64,000 nt of DNA from Dolomedes plantarius. Taxonomy: Eukaryota > Arthropoda > Arachnida > Araneae > Dolomedidae. A model generated the notes under the pieces. It saw only the letters and a list, made by a program, of their open reading frames with translations. It ran no database searches and was not told where the DNA came from. The DNA is taken from NCBI GenBank assembly GCA_907164885.2, contig OU015490.1, positions 210,223,443-210,287,442 on the forward strand, given 5' to 3'. This document shows, piece after piece, positions 1 through 10,975 of this stretch (its first letter is position 1; every line of letters begins with the position of its first letter). The position numbers and the translations under genes are program-made.

Positions 1-485
1 TTGACATTTCCGCAAAACATGATAACTTAAAAACAAACAAATATATTGCCATTTTAAAAATTAGAGAATGAAGATAATAACTTTCTCTAGGAAATAAAGA
101 ATTCTTAGGATTATACTCTGCTTGTCTCAGAGTGTGTAGCATCTCAGAGTGTGTTAAAGCACTGATGCCCAGCAAAATTCAATTAAATTTAATTGTCACA
201 TGCATTTCATACATATGTAAAGACAAAGAAATTAATCTGCAATCAGGTATAGAGTCTACTCCTTTACAAACATTTATAGATAAAGTGTGCAAAATTTTAA
301 GGCATTTAAATGTAACATTTTGTTATAAGAAGTTTTGCGTAAATAGAAACGATAAAACAAATTTATTTTTCAAAAGAAGCTAAAAATAACGTTATAACAC
401 ATTTCTAACTTTAAAAATAACTATTTTCGTACTAATATATACCAGATTTATAAATTAAAACAGAATTTTAAAAAAAATGGTTAGG
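1..485. other. AT-rich sequence, no gene recognised
   Basis: This stretch is AT-rich with short open frames only. The longest (132-383, plus) starts at GTG, has no recognisable motif and is probably chance. I see no repeat structure before about position 486. Confidence 0.6.
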
Positions 486-985
486 CTTTAATGTTATTGA
501 AAAAAATAGTTATTTTGATCGAAAATGCCGTTTTAAAGATGTATGGATATTTAAAACACGAAAAATAGATGCAGAATATTGACATAAAATCCCATTTTGA
601 AGCTTAAGTTGATATAAAACAAATCCTGCACCAATTTTAGAAGATGGGAATTTTAGCGTAAATGAAACACCACTAGTAAATAAATCAATAACATTTTTTT
701 AATAACAACTGTGATAAATAATTAGTAAATCATTTAGAAACATCTCCAAATAAAATATAATTAAAAAAGTTAAAGAAAAACAGAAAGCAAAACAGTAAAT
801 GTGAGGGACAAAATAGTGTACGCTGTTTAAATATAAATAATAAATACATAAAATTTCAATAAAATTACATTTAAACTGTTAAGCTGATTTAAAAGATACT
901 AAAAGCCGACTTATACAGCGTAAATGAAATATCTCCATTAAAGATAATTTAACATAAAAAACCTACTTGTAGAGAACTATTACTA

Positions 986-1569
986 GGGTGAGTGTCCCAA
1001 ATATCGCCCCTGTGTTTAATATCACCTATTCGTGTTAAGTATGATTCGCGCTATGTATGAGAAAATGCAGTAACTTCTTAGTTCTGGATTTGTACTAACA
1101 GCGGCGATAGCGACAACGCTCTTATCACTGATAACAGAAACTATATGGTGTCTGAAGTTTTTTTGGTTGTTGACTTCGTAAACTTTCGCTCCAAAGAATC
1201 AGAATCCAGTGAATGACCAGGTAGGTCCATTCAAATTCTAATTTTGCTTATACCATATGAAAGTGCATTAAACATAGACTTTGCTCGCAACGCCTTTTAA
1301 CAGGTGCTCCTAATTTCGCCTGGTAGGCGGTAAGAGAAACAGAGGTAGGCAATATTAGGAACCGCTCTGGAGTTCACTGGAAATTACAATTTTTTTCCAA
1401 TTTAGCTACATAACTTATACTGGCACTGGTTTTGGAGCTAGTTGATCTCAGGGTACCAAAGAAAATGGTTCTTATTGATGTTCTTTGAGTTACCAGCCTA
1501 ATCGGAAACTAAAAAATGGATGACAGGTCGAAAAAAATTTAGGGTAGGTGATATTTGGGACACTTACCT
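986..1569. mobile_element. MITE, TA target duplication, inside tandem array
   Basis: A 584-bp segment interrupts the 255-bp array. Its ends are inverted repeats: 'gggtgagtgtcccaaatatc' on the left and the complement of 'gatatttgggacacttacct' on the right. It is flanked by TA on both sides (984-985 and 1570-1571), and the flanks rejoin into the array consensus. It has no transposase-like frame. TA duplication plus TIRs fits a non-autonomous Tc1/mariner-type element; the parent family is not identified. Confidence 0.75.
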
Positions 1570-2629
1570 TAAATAATTCAAATGTATCCCCAAATAAAAA
1601 GCTAATTGAAAATTTTAGGAAACGGAATCCCCTATTGGTAAATGTGTGTGGTAAAATAGCACGTTGTTTGTAAAGGAATAATTAAACAGAAAATTGCTGT
1701 AACATTGCATTTAGACTCTTATGCTGATATAAAAGATTTTAAAAGATGCCTATTTTAGGGGAAATAGAATATCACCTAGAAAGAAAAAAATACTTACTTG
1801 TCAAGAATCATTTGTAAATCATTCAAATGAAAATCGAAATAAAAAGTTAACTAACAAATTTTGAAAACACAATTGCCAAATGTTAAGTATGTGTGGCAAA
1901 ATAGAAGGTTGTTTGAAACGAATAACAGAAACAGAAAATTTCAATACATTTACATTTAAATTCTTAAGCTGATATAAAATCAGTCATGGCACACATTTTA
2001 AGGGATGATAATATTAGCGTGGGTGAAAACTAATCTGTAAACTTAATTAAATGTAAATCTTAAAAAATATAACTCTTTTGAAGAATAATTAGTGAATCAC
2101 ACAAAAGTATTCCTAAATAAACAGTTAACTTGAAAGTTAAGGAAACCCAGCTCTTAAAATAATGGCCTGATTAAATATGAATGATAGATAGAGAAAAATG
2201 CAATAAAATAACATTTAGACAATTAAGCTGATATAAAGGATTTTAAAAGAGCACTATTTTAGCATAGATAAAATATCATATGTAAAGATAATTTAAAAAA
2301 AAACCTTCTTGTGAAGAATTATTACAAAATCATTTAAAAGTATCTTCAAATAAAAATTAAATCCAAATGTTTAGGAAGCGCAATTGCCAATTGGTAAATG
2401 TGTGTGGTAAAATAGGATGCTGTTTGAAAAGGAATTATAGAAACAGAAAATTGCAATAAAATCACATTTAGAGTCTTAAGATGATATAAAATTTGTCCGG
2501 GCACCAATTTTAAGGGATGATAATTCAAGCGTAAGAGAAATGTCATTTGTTCAATAATAATTGTAAAGATAATTAAATTCAAATCTTAAAAAAAAACTAA
2601 CACTTGGGAAGAATAATTAGTAAATCATT

Positions 2630-2673
2630 ACCATTTATTAGGGGATAATCAAAATTATCCCCTAATAAATGGT
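2630..2673. repeat. Perfect 20-bp inverted repeat (hairpin)
   Basis: The left arm 2630-2649 (accatttattaggggataat) is perfectly complementary to 2654-2673, with a CAAA loop. It sits inside the tandem array at a point where other units lack it. Confidence 0.9.
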
Positions 2674-2859
2674 CAGCTTGAAAGTTGCGGAAATTCCGGT
2701 GGCAAAATATTAGACTGTTTCAATATGGATAACAGATAGAGAAAATTGCAATAAAATCACATTTAGACTCTTAAGCTGATATTAAACCAGTCCTGTCCCC
2801 AAGGTAAAAAGATAACAATTTTTGTGTAAATGATATATCCCCTGTAAACATAATTAAAT

Positions 2860-2990
2860 GTTTTAGCGGGGATTTTTTTATTATCTTTACAGGTGATATT
2901 TCATTTAAGCTAAAACAGTCATCTTTTAAAATCTTTTGTATCAGATTAAGAGTCTAAATGGAATTTTATTGCAATTTTCCCTTTCAAATT
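2860..2990 (-). repeat. Inverted half unit of the ~255 bp repeat
   Basis: Read on the minus strand, this segment matches part of the neighbouring array unit: 'gcaataaaatt', 'agactcttaa', 'gatttt aaaagatgac' and 'tgaaatatcacctgtaaa' occur in the same order. It accounts for the long spacing between the units at 2773 and 3168. It is either an inversion within the array or a fold-back duplication. Confidence 0.7.
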
Positions 2991-3650
2991 AAAAAAATAT
3001 TAATAATAATAACACGTGTAAAGAATAAATAGAAAATCATTAAAAAATGTATCCAAATGAATAGTTAATTGAAAAGTTATGGGAAAGCAATTTTCAAAAT
3101 AGTAAGCTGTTAGTATAAGAATAACAGATACAGAAAATTGCAATAAAATCGCATTAAAATACATAAGTTGATATAACACCAGACCTAGCACCAGCTTTAA
3201 AAGAGGACAATTATATTATCTTAAATGAAATATCACCTGTAAAGATAATTAAAAAGAGTACTTTTGAAATAAATAACATTTGTGAAGAATAATTAGTGAA
3301 TCATTAAAAATTATCTCCGAATAAACAGTTAATTAATAAGTTACGGAAACGCAAGTGGCAAAATAGTAAGCTATTTGAATATGAATTATAAGTACAAAAT
3401 ATTGCAATAAAATTACATTTAATATTTTAAGAAGATATTAAAAACAGTTTGGGCTCCAATTTTAAAAGATGAAAATTCTAACGTAAATGAAATATTAACT
3501 GTAAAGTTAATTAAAAATAATACTTAAAAAATTCCATTTGCGACGAATAATTAGTGAATCATTGAAAACTATTTCCAAATAAATATTTAGTTAAAAAGTA
3601 AAGGAAACGCATTAAAGTATTTCCTGAATGATTATAATAATTAAAAAAAA

Positions 3651-5850
3651 TTAGTTCTGTTTAGATTTGTGTAAAAGTAAAAACATGATTTTTCCTCTGT
3701 TACAGCAATATTTACTCGAGAAAATGAATTCACAAACGACCGTTTTTTTTTCATTAACATTTTTTTTCATTTCAATATATTTCTACAAGATTAAGGAAAA
3801 CCTCACTTAGAGAATTGTACTTTAATTTTCTTTTCCTGCTACAAAATAGTTAAATTGCGGATGTATATTCTTTTTAATAGTTCTATTTTTAAGAACGTAA
3901 AATGAAGAAAATTGCAATAGTTTGAGCTGCAAGTAATATCCAGTCGTTAAGAAAACAATTTCGGAACTACAGACATACTTAACAATTCTAATATTGTACA
4001 ATGCATCTTATAAGTCTCCAATATGTACTTTTTATAAATATTTCTATTAAAAGATTTATATGTCTAGACAGCACATGATATTTAGGACTTTAAACCTAAC
4101 GTCAGGATTAATCCTATGCTTCGCTTAGTAATGTACGGAACAGATTTATTTATATTTAAAACTTTGTGTCAGTGATTACACACGTTAAAAATATAAATTT
4201 CAATCCCTCAGCAGATAATACGGTTCGTGTCATTTGCTTAAATAAATAAATCCATATTTTTACGTTTACAAGCTCCAAATACATTCTTGTGGTGCCTTAC
4301 CTTTATTAGCGCAAGCCATTATCGAGTAAATGGCAGAAAATATTGTGAGGATTATTATTTGGTATATATATGTTTGTAAATGTCTTGCGGCCGCTCTTCC
4401 TTGATCATCGGGACTAGGAGGAAATCGCCTCGGCCACATCATGTCAGACATCCACTGTCGTCTGTGGGGGCTTTGGTGGATTAGCTGCTATTTTGGCAAG
4501 GCCAGCACTTCCAGTCCTTATGTCTCAATTACTAGGGGTATGATGTGTTGGCCGTCTTTATTGGCAAGTTTGAAATTTTTTTTTTGAAGATTTTCCACGA
4601 TTTTTTTCGACTTTTTCTGGCAACCTTTACTTTATAACAGCTGATGACAGCCGAACTGCAGGGAATTTAAAGCCCGCTTTTAACAGGCTAAAGAAGTCTG
4701 TGGGAAGCATTAGTAGTCCAATAAAGTTTCTCTGTAAACTAGACCAACGTAGTGTTTTGTTGAACCTGTGTCCTTTGAAGAGAGGTCTTTCCCCCTGAAC
4801 ACAATGAAAGAGAACAGTAATGCCACCCAACAAAACGTATACTTACTTACGATCATAATAATGCATTATTTTACGTGACAACCTGCACTTAATATTCTGA
4901 ATTATTCCTGGCTTTACGCTAATCTGACATCAAAACTCAAGTCTATGAACTCCAAAGCTAAGACCTAAGATTGTAATACAAGGGAAGTGGGATTAGAGCT
5001 GTCATAGTTTAAGTCGATAGAATTAATTCACTTCCGATATTTTATTCCGATATTCACTTCCGATAGTTTACATCAGCCAAGTAATTATTTGAACGTGTGA
5101 CTTCTGGTTCTATTCGGAATAATTTTTAGTCACGCCATCTTGACAGGATAACTTCAAACGAGAATAATTAAGAAAAAAATCTATAATGAACATTTGTAGG
5201 GCAGCTAAAAGAAATAAATCCAAGACCACACAATAGCCTTATATTATTTAGACCATATATATTTGCAAGCACAGGAAAAGGAAACCGCTAGAGTAAATGC
5301 TTCAACAGCTATCGAAAATTTCTCTGATCAATGAAATAGATCGCCGTGTGCGAAATATATAGCGTAAAACTTATCTGCTGTAGTAATCGAAAAAGGAAAC
5401 TTTAACTTTGCATTTTGGTATCTTTCCTTAGAAACCTTTGGTTTCCTATTTCAGTATAAACCTGATTCTTTGCTGTAAGATCAGATCGACAATGGTGTAT
5501 TGTCGATTCCCTACGGTCGATAACTTCTATGTGACACTTAAGTCCAAAATCACAGAAAAGGCATAAAGACATTTAAAACCGTGAAAGAAATTAAAACATT
5601 ACTTTAGTTTAAATGTTATCTGTCGATCCCCTGCCAGTTATTGTGATCAGACAAAACTCTTAGTTTTTACAGTATTGATTGCTATATCTAACTATGTATT
5701 TTAACTGTTTTAAAATATATAAGAATAACATTATATTTACGTCTGGTTTAGGCAGATTAACTGCAGTGTATTAAAAATATTTTGTGACCATATTCAACTG
5801 TTATCCTATTCTACCTTCATTAGATTGGTAGCATATTGAAATGGCCTTAA
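3651..5850. other. Unclassified AT-rich DNA
   Basis: No coding exon or element could be supported. Between about 4260 and 4850 base composition is less AT-rich and two short minus-strand frames occur (61 and 68 codons), but they show no domain, signal or conserved motif. Confidence 0.5.
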
Positions 5851-6097
5851 CCCTTTCAGGAGCAAGAACCTATACCTTTTACACGGTACAGATTTTTCCT
5901 GATTTTTTTTAACCTAAAGAATCCTGAAAAAATTTCCAACTAAAGGTTGAAAAAGTTTTTACTTCTTTAAACTAATAACAGATGGCAGTACTAAAAATTT
6001 TTCTGCTCATTTAACTGGAATATATTGAATGCAAGTGAAAAAAGATCCTAGATTTAGGCCTTTTCACAGTGCAAACGGTGAACAACCCCTCAAAGGG
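5851..6097. mobile_element. piggyBac-type MITE (TTAA flanks)
   Basis: The 247-bp segment begins CCCTTTCAGG and ends CCTCAAAGGG, imperfect 10-bp terminal inverted repeats (9 of 10 match). TTAA flanks it on both sides (5847-5850 and 6098-6101). Precise TTAA duplication and a CCC-type terminus are hallmarks of piggyBac-superfamily non-autonomous elements. There is no coding capacity. Confidence 0.75.
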
Positions 6098-6112
6098 TTA
6101 AGGTAATATTCA

Positions 6113-6430
6113 GGTTTCGGTGCTCAGGGGGCTCGGATCGACAAACGCTATTTAACAATTGCGTGTCTAGGCCGAATATGGGCACGTTAAATCCGTAAAT
6201 CGGAAAGTCCCACTATGAGGTCAGAGAGGTTGGGAGACGGTACGATTCCCTTTGCGGTCACCCCTGGAGGTGCTGGGTCAAAATTGAGGTGTCACCTGGA
6301 GAAGTCGGACTCCTATCCTTCAGGTGGCATAATAAAATGGAGCCGCACCCCTCAGTCTACTAGCCTGTATGAACCTGGTCTGGAATTTCTTCCGGCCAGG
6401 GGGCATTTGAAACAGCAACAGCAAATTAAA
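6113..6430 (+). mobile_element. SINE-like block, degraded
   Basis: This GC-richer block starts 'ggtttcggtgctcagggggc', resembling the tRNA-related head of the SINE at 45457 ('ggttttcggtgctgagggtg'). 'ggtacgattccc' at about 6238 resembles a Pol III B box. I cannot find clear target duplications or a clean A-tail, so it may be a chimeric or decayed SINE. The open frame at 6215-6595 is probably incidental. Confidence 0.35.
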
Positions 6431-6689
6431 GAAAATCCTGCTTTAATTTTTTCTTATTTGTTTAGATTGGTTTGCGCTGATTGTACACGTATTATAAATA
6501 ACTGGAGAAGAGCGTATGCATCTCTGTTTCAACATTTATTTATTTTACAACTATATCCAACGCTATCTGTCGTAACGTGTTTCAACGCCTTGTAAGCGCT
6601 TAAGAACAATTCAAATACTTTAATAACGATTCAATTTGTAAAAGGGGGTGTAAACCATACGCTTCCTTAATTGGTATTTTTTCCCCAGA

Positions 6690-7124
6690 CACTCTGGGTT
6701 TTTCTGAAAATGCATCTCTTTTCGAACCAACAAAACTCTTATCGGAATCAGTCACATTCTTCCCCAATCCTTAAATCCCCAAAAATCTGGCAAACTTGCA
6801 TTTGGCACGATAAATCGCCCTTCCCCGCAACACGCAGAAACAGCTAACCATTGTATTACAGCCTTTGGCGACGTTTTTGGCGACCTCGAAGACGCCAAGC
6901 CCTCATCTGTTTTCCTCAGCAGACATCACGTGACCATCCCGAGGAGAGCAGATACTGGAATTTACGACACAGGGCTTCGCCAGTTTCCGGCCTATGAAGA
7001 TGTCTCAGGCAGTCGTTCCGTCGTCGCCCACTACTACGAGTCCAGCAGCCGATATTCCTCAAGCATGGAAGCCGCCTTTGCACTAGTCCTTCTCCAAATG
7101 TTAACATTTGTAATGTGGCATTAA
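6690..7124 (+). CDS. Candidate last exon, GPI-tail-like C-terminus
   Basis: A single frame stays open from 6672 to the TAA at 7122-7124, with an internal ATG at 6711. A pyrimidine tract ending in CAG at 6687-6689 could be a splice acceptor; another stronger-looking one is 'ctgttttcctcag' ending at 6919. Codon choice is mixed and often C/G-ending (TAC, GAC, GTC, GCC), unlike the surrounding AT-rich DNA. The C-terminus runs through a Ser/Tyr-rich stretch (YYESSSRYSSS) into about 16 mostly hydrophobic residues (AFALVLLQMLTFVMWH) and stops. That is the arrangement of a GPI-anchor signal: small residues, then a hydrophobic tail. I do not recognise the family. A cell-surface protein exon is an inference; a chance frame remains possible. 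A polyadenylation signal follows 41 bases after the stop. Confidence 0.4.
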
Positions 7125-7163
7125 GCCATTGGGACCATAAGTCCATTCTCTTTCTAATAATTT

Positions 7164-7235
7164 AAAATAAACAAAATAAGTGATCACTCATTTAACTTTA
7201 AAATAAACAAAATAAGTGATCACTCATTTAACTTT
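7164..7235. repeat. 36-bp tandem duplication (2 copies)
   Basis: The unit beginning 'aaaataaacaaaataagtga' occurs at 7164 and again at 7200, identical over 36 bases, which suggests a recent duplication. Confidence 0.95.
7166..7171 (+). other. Possible polyadenylation signal AATAAA
   Basis: AATAAA lies 41 bases after the stop of the candidate exon. A second copy at 7202-7207 comes from the 36-bp tandem duplication. In AT-rich DNA the hexamer is common, so its value rests on its position. Confidence 0.3.
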
Positions 7236-8410
7236 GTCATCTTTTCTGTCACCTAGTATTCTTACTTTTTCAGCTCTACAAAAGTGAGGCCATGTTAATA
7301 CTGAGACAAGCGGCCGTTGATGTTCATTTTTAACTTTCCCAACTTCTGACAACTCTGAACTCGTGTTACCCAATTAGCTGTAGTACACTATCCAATCAAC
7401 ATAAGTTGAAAAATCTTATGAGCTAAGTGAAATATTTCTCTTAGTTATTACTACTTAGTTTTAAATGCTCGGTATTTTTCCGTGAAATATATAACTTAAG
7501 AAATTGAGGAAAACCGAAAATAAAAAGTGTATTCACTATAGAATGGGTCTCAAAGAAATGCGGTATTTTTTATCCTGTGCGTAGAACTAATATTTTTACT
7601 TATCATCATTCCCATTTATAATAGAAGTTAGCACAGAGCATTGGAAACAACAGTAATACAAATAGGTTACTGATCTCGGTTATTTGCACTGCTTTTCTTA
7701 AGAAAGTGGGTGTTTTTTCTTCATGAAACTTAATAAGAATGCATGGCGGAAAAGAAAATATATTCATTATAGAATGGGTTCACTATAGAAATTATCTTAT
7801 AGAGTTTTTCTTATATATTTCCTATGCAAAACTAATTATTTTAACTTATCAATATTCCTTGCTGTTAAAAACTATCACACTCTATCATACTTATTGAAAA
7901 CAATAGTAATAAAAACATTCGTTTCCGTTCATCCTGACAGACACCCTAATGATTTAACTATCCATTCACCCTCATAGTTTCATGAATATTGAAATCATAT
8001 TCAGCTTTAAAATGAATATTTTAAATAGCCAATTTTAGCTAATATAAATACAAAGCTATCTTAAAAGGAGTATCAAACTTTTAATAAACAACATACCTGT
8101 GAAAGAAATGCATTGGAAAAAACTTAATTTATTCATGGAACACTGTTTTAAATCTAGTACATATTTGAAAAATGTGTACCATCTAAAAGTGTATTTAATT
8201 TATGATATTTAATGTTGGCGCCAGAGAATGGAACATCTGTTTGGATTATATTCTGTGTGAAAAGGATTTAGATTATATTATCCAGTTGTTTACAGAAATT
8301 TTAGCAATTAACTTAACCGTAAATTGCTTAAATTTCAGTTTATTCATATAAAACAAAGCATTCATATAAGCAAACATATTCATATAAACAAACAGTTTAT
8401 TCATATAAAA
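7236..8410. other. AT-rich DNA with a diverged ~245 bp direct repeat
   Basis: Segments starting near 7540 and 7783 share 'atagaatgggt', 'aaaactaat', 'acttatca' and 'aaacaatagtaat' in the same order, suggesting an old duplication of about 245 bp. No gene is seen. Confidence 0.5.
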
Positions 8411-8466
8411 TAAGATGCTCCAAAATAAACGAAGGGTATTCTCTTCGTCTATTTTGGAGCATCTTA
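8411..8466. repeat. 24-bp inverted repeat (hairpin)
   Basis: Arm 8411-8434 pairs with 8443-8466 with a single mismatch around an 8-base loop. The outer 17 bases (taagatgctccaaaata) are perfectly complementary. No coding context. Confidence 0.9.
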
Positions 8467-8895
8467 TTGTTGCGTTCCACAAATAAAATTCATTAAAATG
8501 TTAGCATTTATCAATGTGATTAACATCCCTTTATGGAATTTATATCCTTAGCAACATTTTATACAATTTTCAAGCAAATAACATTTTTAAATTAAATTGA
8601 ATTTTAGTGATTGCATTATATTAAATAGATAATTTGAGATACAGATGCTTAACAAAATAATGGAAACACTAAGAAACATCCTGAAAACCTTTATTAATAT
8701 GGCGCAGAATCACCTTTGTCATGTAATACCACCTGATTCACCTTGGAATTGGATTATACAAGTCCCGAATAGTAGTTAAGAATATATTACACCATTCTTC
8801 AGAGAAAAATCATGAAAGTTCCTGTAGAGATGTTGTGGTGGATATCGATAGCTAGCTCTATCCTTTTATGCAGTTCACAAAGGTTGGATGATATA
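8467..8895. other. Nothing recognised
   Basis: AT-rich sequence leading up to the mariner terminus at 8896. No open frame or repeat is supported. Confidence 0.5.
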
Positions 8896-9843
8896 CAGGG
8901 TTTATATAAAAAGTATCGGGAAAAGTTTTGGAAAAATAAATTTATTTGAGATATTGCTACAATTCCTTGAAAGTCTTCAAAATACATCCCTTGAGTGTCG
9001 ACACTCTTTGCCAGCGGCTTTTCCACTACTCGGAGTCTCCCTGGTAGGCGAATTCCGAAATGCCCTTAAGGGTATGCGTGCAAGCTCCTTTGACGACACT
9101 TATAGTCCCATAGTGGTGTCTTATGAGGGAGGATTTCACTTTTGGGAATAGGAAATAGTCTGCTGGTGCCATGTCAAGACTGTAAGGGGGTTGGGGAATC
9201 ATCGTGACGCCGTTTGTCGTCAGGTACTCGGTGACCTTGGAGCAGGTGTGGTTGGATGCATTGTGTCATCCGTCAAGACCTTGCAGATCTAGTGCAGATC
9301 TTTCGAATTACCAAATTTTCAGTGATAATGCTGTGCACTGTCATCATATTAATGTCAATTTTATCTGTGACCATGTGCACACTTAACCGACGGTCTGAAT
9401 TCAGCACTTCACGCACTCAATGCACGCTGTCGTAGGTTCTTGATGTCGATGGCAGTCCAGCGCGGGGCTCGTCCTCTACACTCTCTCGGCCATCTTTGAA
9501 GAGCTTGTGCCTCTTAAAAAACTGCAGTTTGTGACATACTTTCATCCTTGAACACTTGGCGAATCATGCCCATCGTCTCCGTACCCCATTTCCCCAACTT
9601 TTCCCCAGCAACACAAAATTTGATGGTGTACCGCTGTTCAATCGTTCGCTGCATTTTGCACATGCACCGAGTCACTCGACAGGGGTCCACTAAAAACATA
9701 ACCTACCCTGAAGGAACGCGACTGGCGCTTGGTGCATCTTGTAGGTCACATACCCCACCACCGAGCATACATGGTACGCGTGTGCTCCGACGTACAATCT
9801 CGTCAGGAAAAAAATGTTCCCGATTCTTTTTATACGAACCCTG
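8896..9843 (-). mobile_element. Deleted mariner-like element
   Basis: The ends are inverted repeats (cagggtttatataaaaagta on the left; the right end reads cagggttcgtataaaaagaa on the minus strand). TA flanks both sides (8894-8895, 9844-9845). The inside carries a broken mariner transposase on the minus strand. At 948 bp it is shorter than a typical 1.3-kb mariner, and the loss maps between the helix-turn-helix half and the second catalytic region. Confidence 0.85.
8899..9654 (-). pseudogene. Mariner transposase, internally deleted
   Basis: Cut-and-paste transposase remnant. From the start near 9654 the N-terminal DNA-binding half is clear: IKFCVAGEKL, TMGMIRQVFKDESMSQ, a stop, then KRHKLFKDGRE, VEDEPRAGLPSTSRT and the second HTH TVHSIITENL. 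The central catalytic section is missing. Reading resumes near 9270 with NASNHTC, where the catalytic Asp position reads His, then the third catalytic region SLDMAPADYFLFP, and then a decaying C-terminus with stops. It fits the mariner (DD34D) group by these motifs. It cannot encode active protein; its TIRs could still be substrates for a related transposase. Confidence 0.85.
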
Positions 9844-9845
9844 TA

Positions 9846-10439
9846 TAGTCGGGGGGATTGTACAGGGCAAGATAAGATATTTGACTTCATTTTCATGCTC
9901 TTCAAACCAATACTTGATAGATTTAGCTGTATGTATAGGGACATTATAATCCTGGAGAACGCCATTTCCTGCAAGAAACTATGTTTGCACCATAGGATTG
10001 ATTAGTGAGCTAAAAAACGACATATTCCTTCCCATTCAATCTCCCTTTTACCCCGCAATTACACAGACCAAACAAGGAGAGTCGAATAGGGGGAAGAGTG
10101 GGTGTATAAATGGAGCCCTCGCCGATAACCCCACTATTCTCCTCCCCAATCGTGGCGTTCGCTTCAGGAGAGGTTTTTTGCGCCCGAGTCTAAGAGACGA
10201 GGCCGACGTCTCCCACGTGTGGGGGGGGGTCAAAGGGGGAATGGGGACTGGATCGGAAAGGGTTGAATGACGAAGGGATGGGATGTCAAAGGTGAAAGGG
10301 ATGAATTTCGGGAAGTTGCACAAATGACAATAAGAGGCGGGAATGTGAGAAACGTCATTCGGTCCATTAGTCTCGCTCCTGGAGTGTGACTAATGTCTCA
10401 CGAGGAGACGAGAGGTGGTTCATTCGCGTCTCTGTAAAT
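9846..10439. other. Unclassified, with GC-richer block 10020-10325
   Basis: Bases 10020-10325 are far less AT-rich than the surroundings and contain G runs (for example around 10220). Frames of about 90 codons are open on both strands, which composition alone can produce. No domain or terminal repeat is recognised. It may be a fragment of an interspersed element. Confidence 0.4.
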
Positions 10440-10975
10440 TCTGGGTTAGGGTTACAGTAAGGCCTGAAGAAAACCATGAGATGCCATCCCAAATCCTGAT
10501 AGATATGTCTCCATGATTGACAGTTCCGATGAGATAGCTAGAATCTTACGCTTGTTTAGGTGTTCTCCAGACATACGCACATCCTTTTGCGACGAATAAT
10601 CTGAACAATGATTCGTCGGACCAAATACCATTTTTCGACATATTACTCGACCAGGATTTGTGCTCGTTGCATCATTGTTGCAGATATTTTGTATTGGCAT
10701 GTATTACAAGTGGCTTGGGAATAGCTACTCTTCCGAAAATGCTTTGTTTGTGAAGTTCCCTTCTACCTATAATGGTTGATACCGGAACATGCAGATGCAG
10801 ATGGAGCTCTTCGGTCATTTTGGTTGCAAATGTTTTCTTTCTTCATGTCACAATCCGCTTCAATACTTCGTCCGTCTCTTTCACTTAGCTCTCCCTTTCG
10901 TCCTCTATTCTGTTTGGCAAATGATGTTTTTCCGTGCACTCTGTATACTATCATGACTTTCGATACCATATGATC
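10440..10975 (-). pseudogene. Tc1-like transposase remnant
   Basis: On the minus strand the sequence reads as a decayed Tc1-family transposase. Between about 10910 and 10770 there is a GRK-type linker and second HTH (RGRKGELSERDGRSIEADCD, VSTINHYR). After frame changes there is the first catalytic region WSDESLF (about 10610), followed by AYVWRTP-like and VNHGDIS-like segments that match the usual VWRxPG...VKHGGGS region. The second and third catalytic residues are not seen. Stops and frameshifts show it is dead. I could not locate its terminal inverted repeats. Confidence 0.7.

Larger units (their letters stand above)
486..3650. repeat. Degenerate tandem array, ~255 bp unit
   Basis: A diverged unit recurs with landmarks 'gctgatataaaa', then 'gcaccaattttaa', 'taaatgaaatatcacc', 'gtaaagataatt', and 'gcaataaaatcacattta'. 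The 'gatataaaa' landmark falls near 612, 895, 1715, 1969, 2225, 2480, 2773, 3168 and 3430, so most neighbouring units are 254-262 bp apart. The longer gaps are explained by a TA-flanked insertion (986-1569) and an inverted half unit (about 2860-2990). The unit has no persistent open frame, so this looks like old satellite or minisatellite DNA rather than a gene family. Confidence 0.8.
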
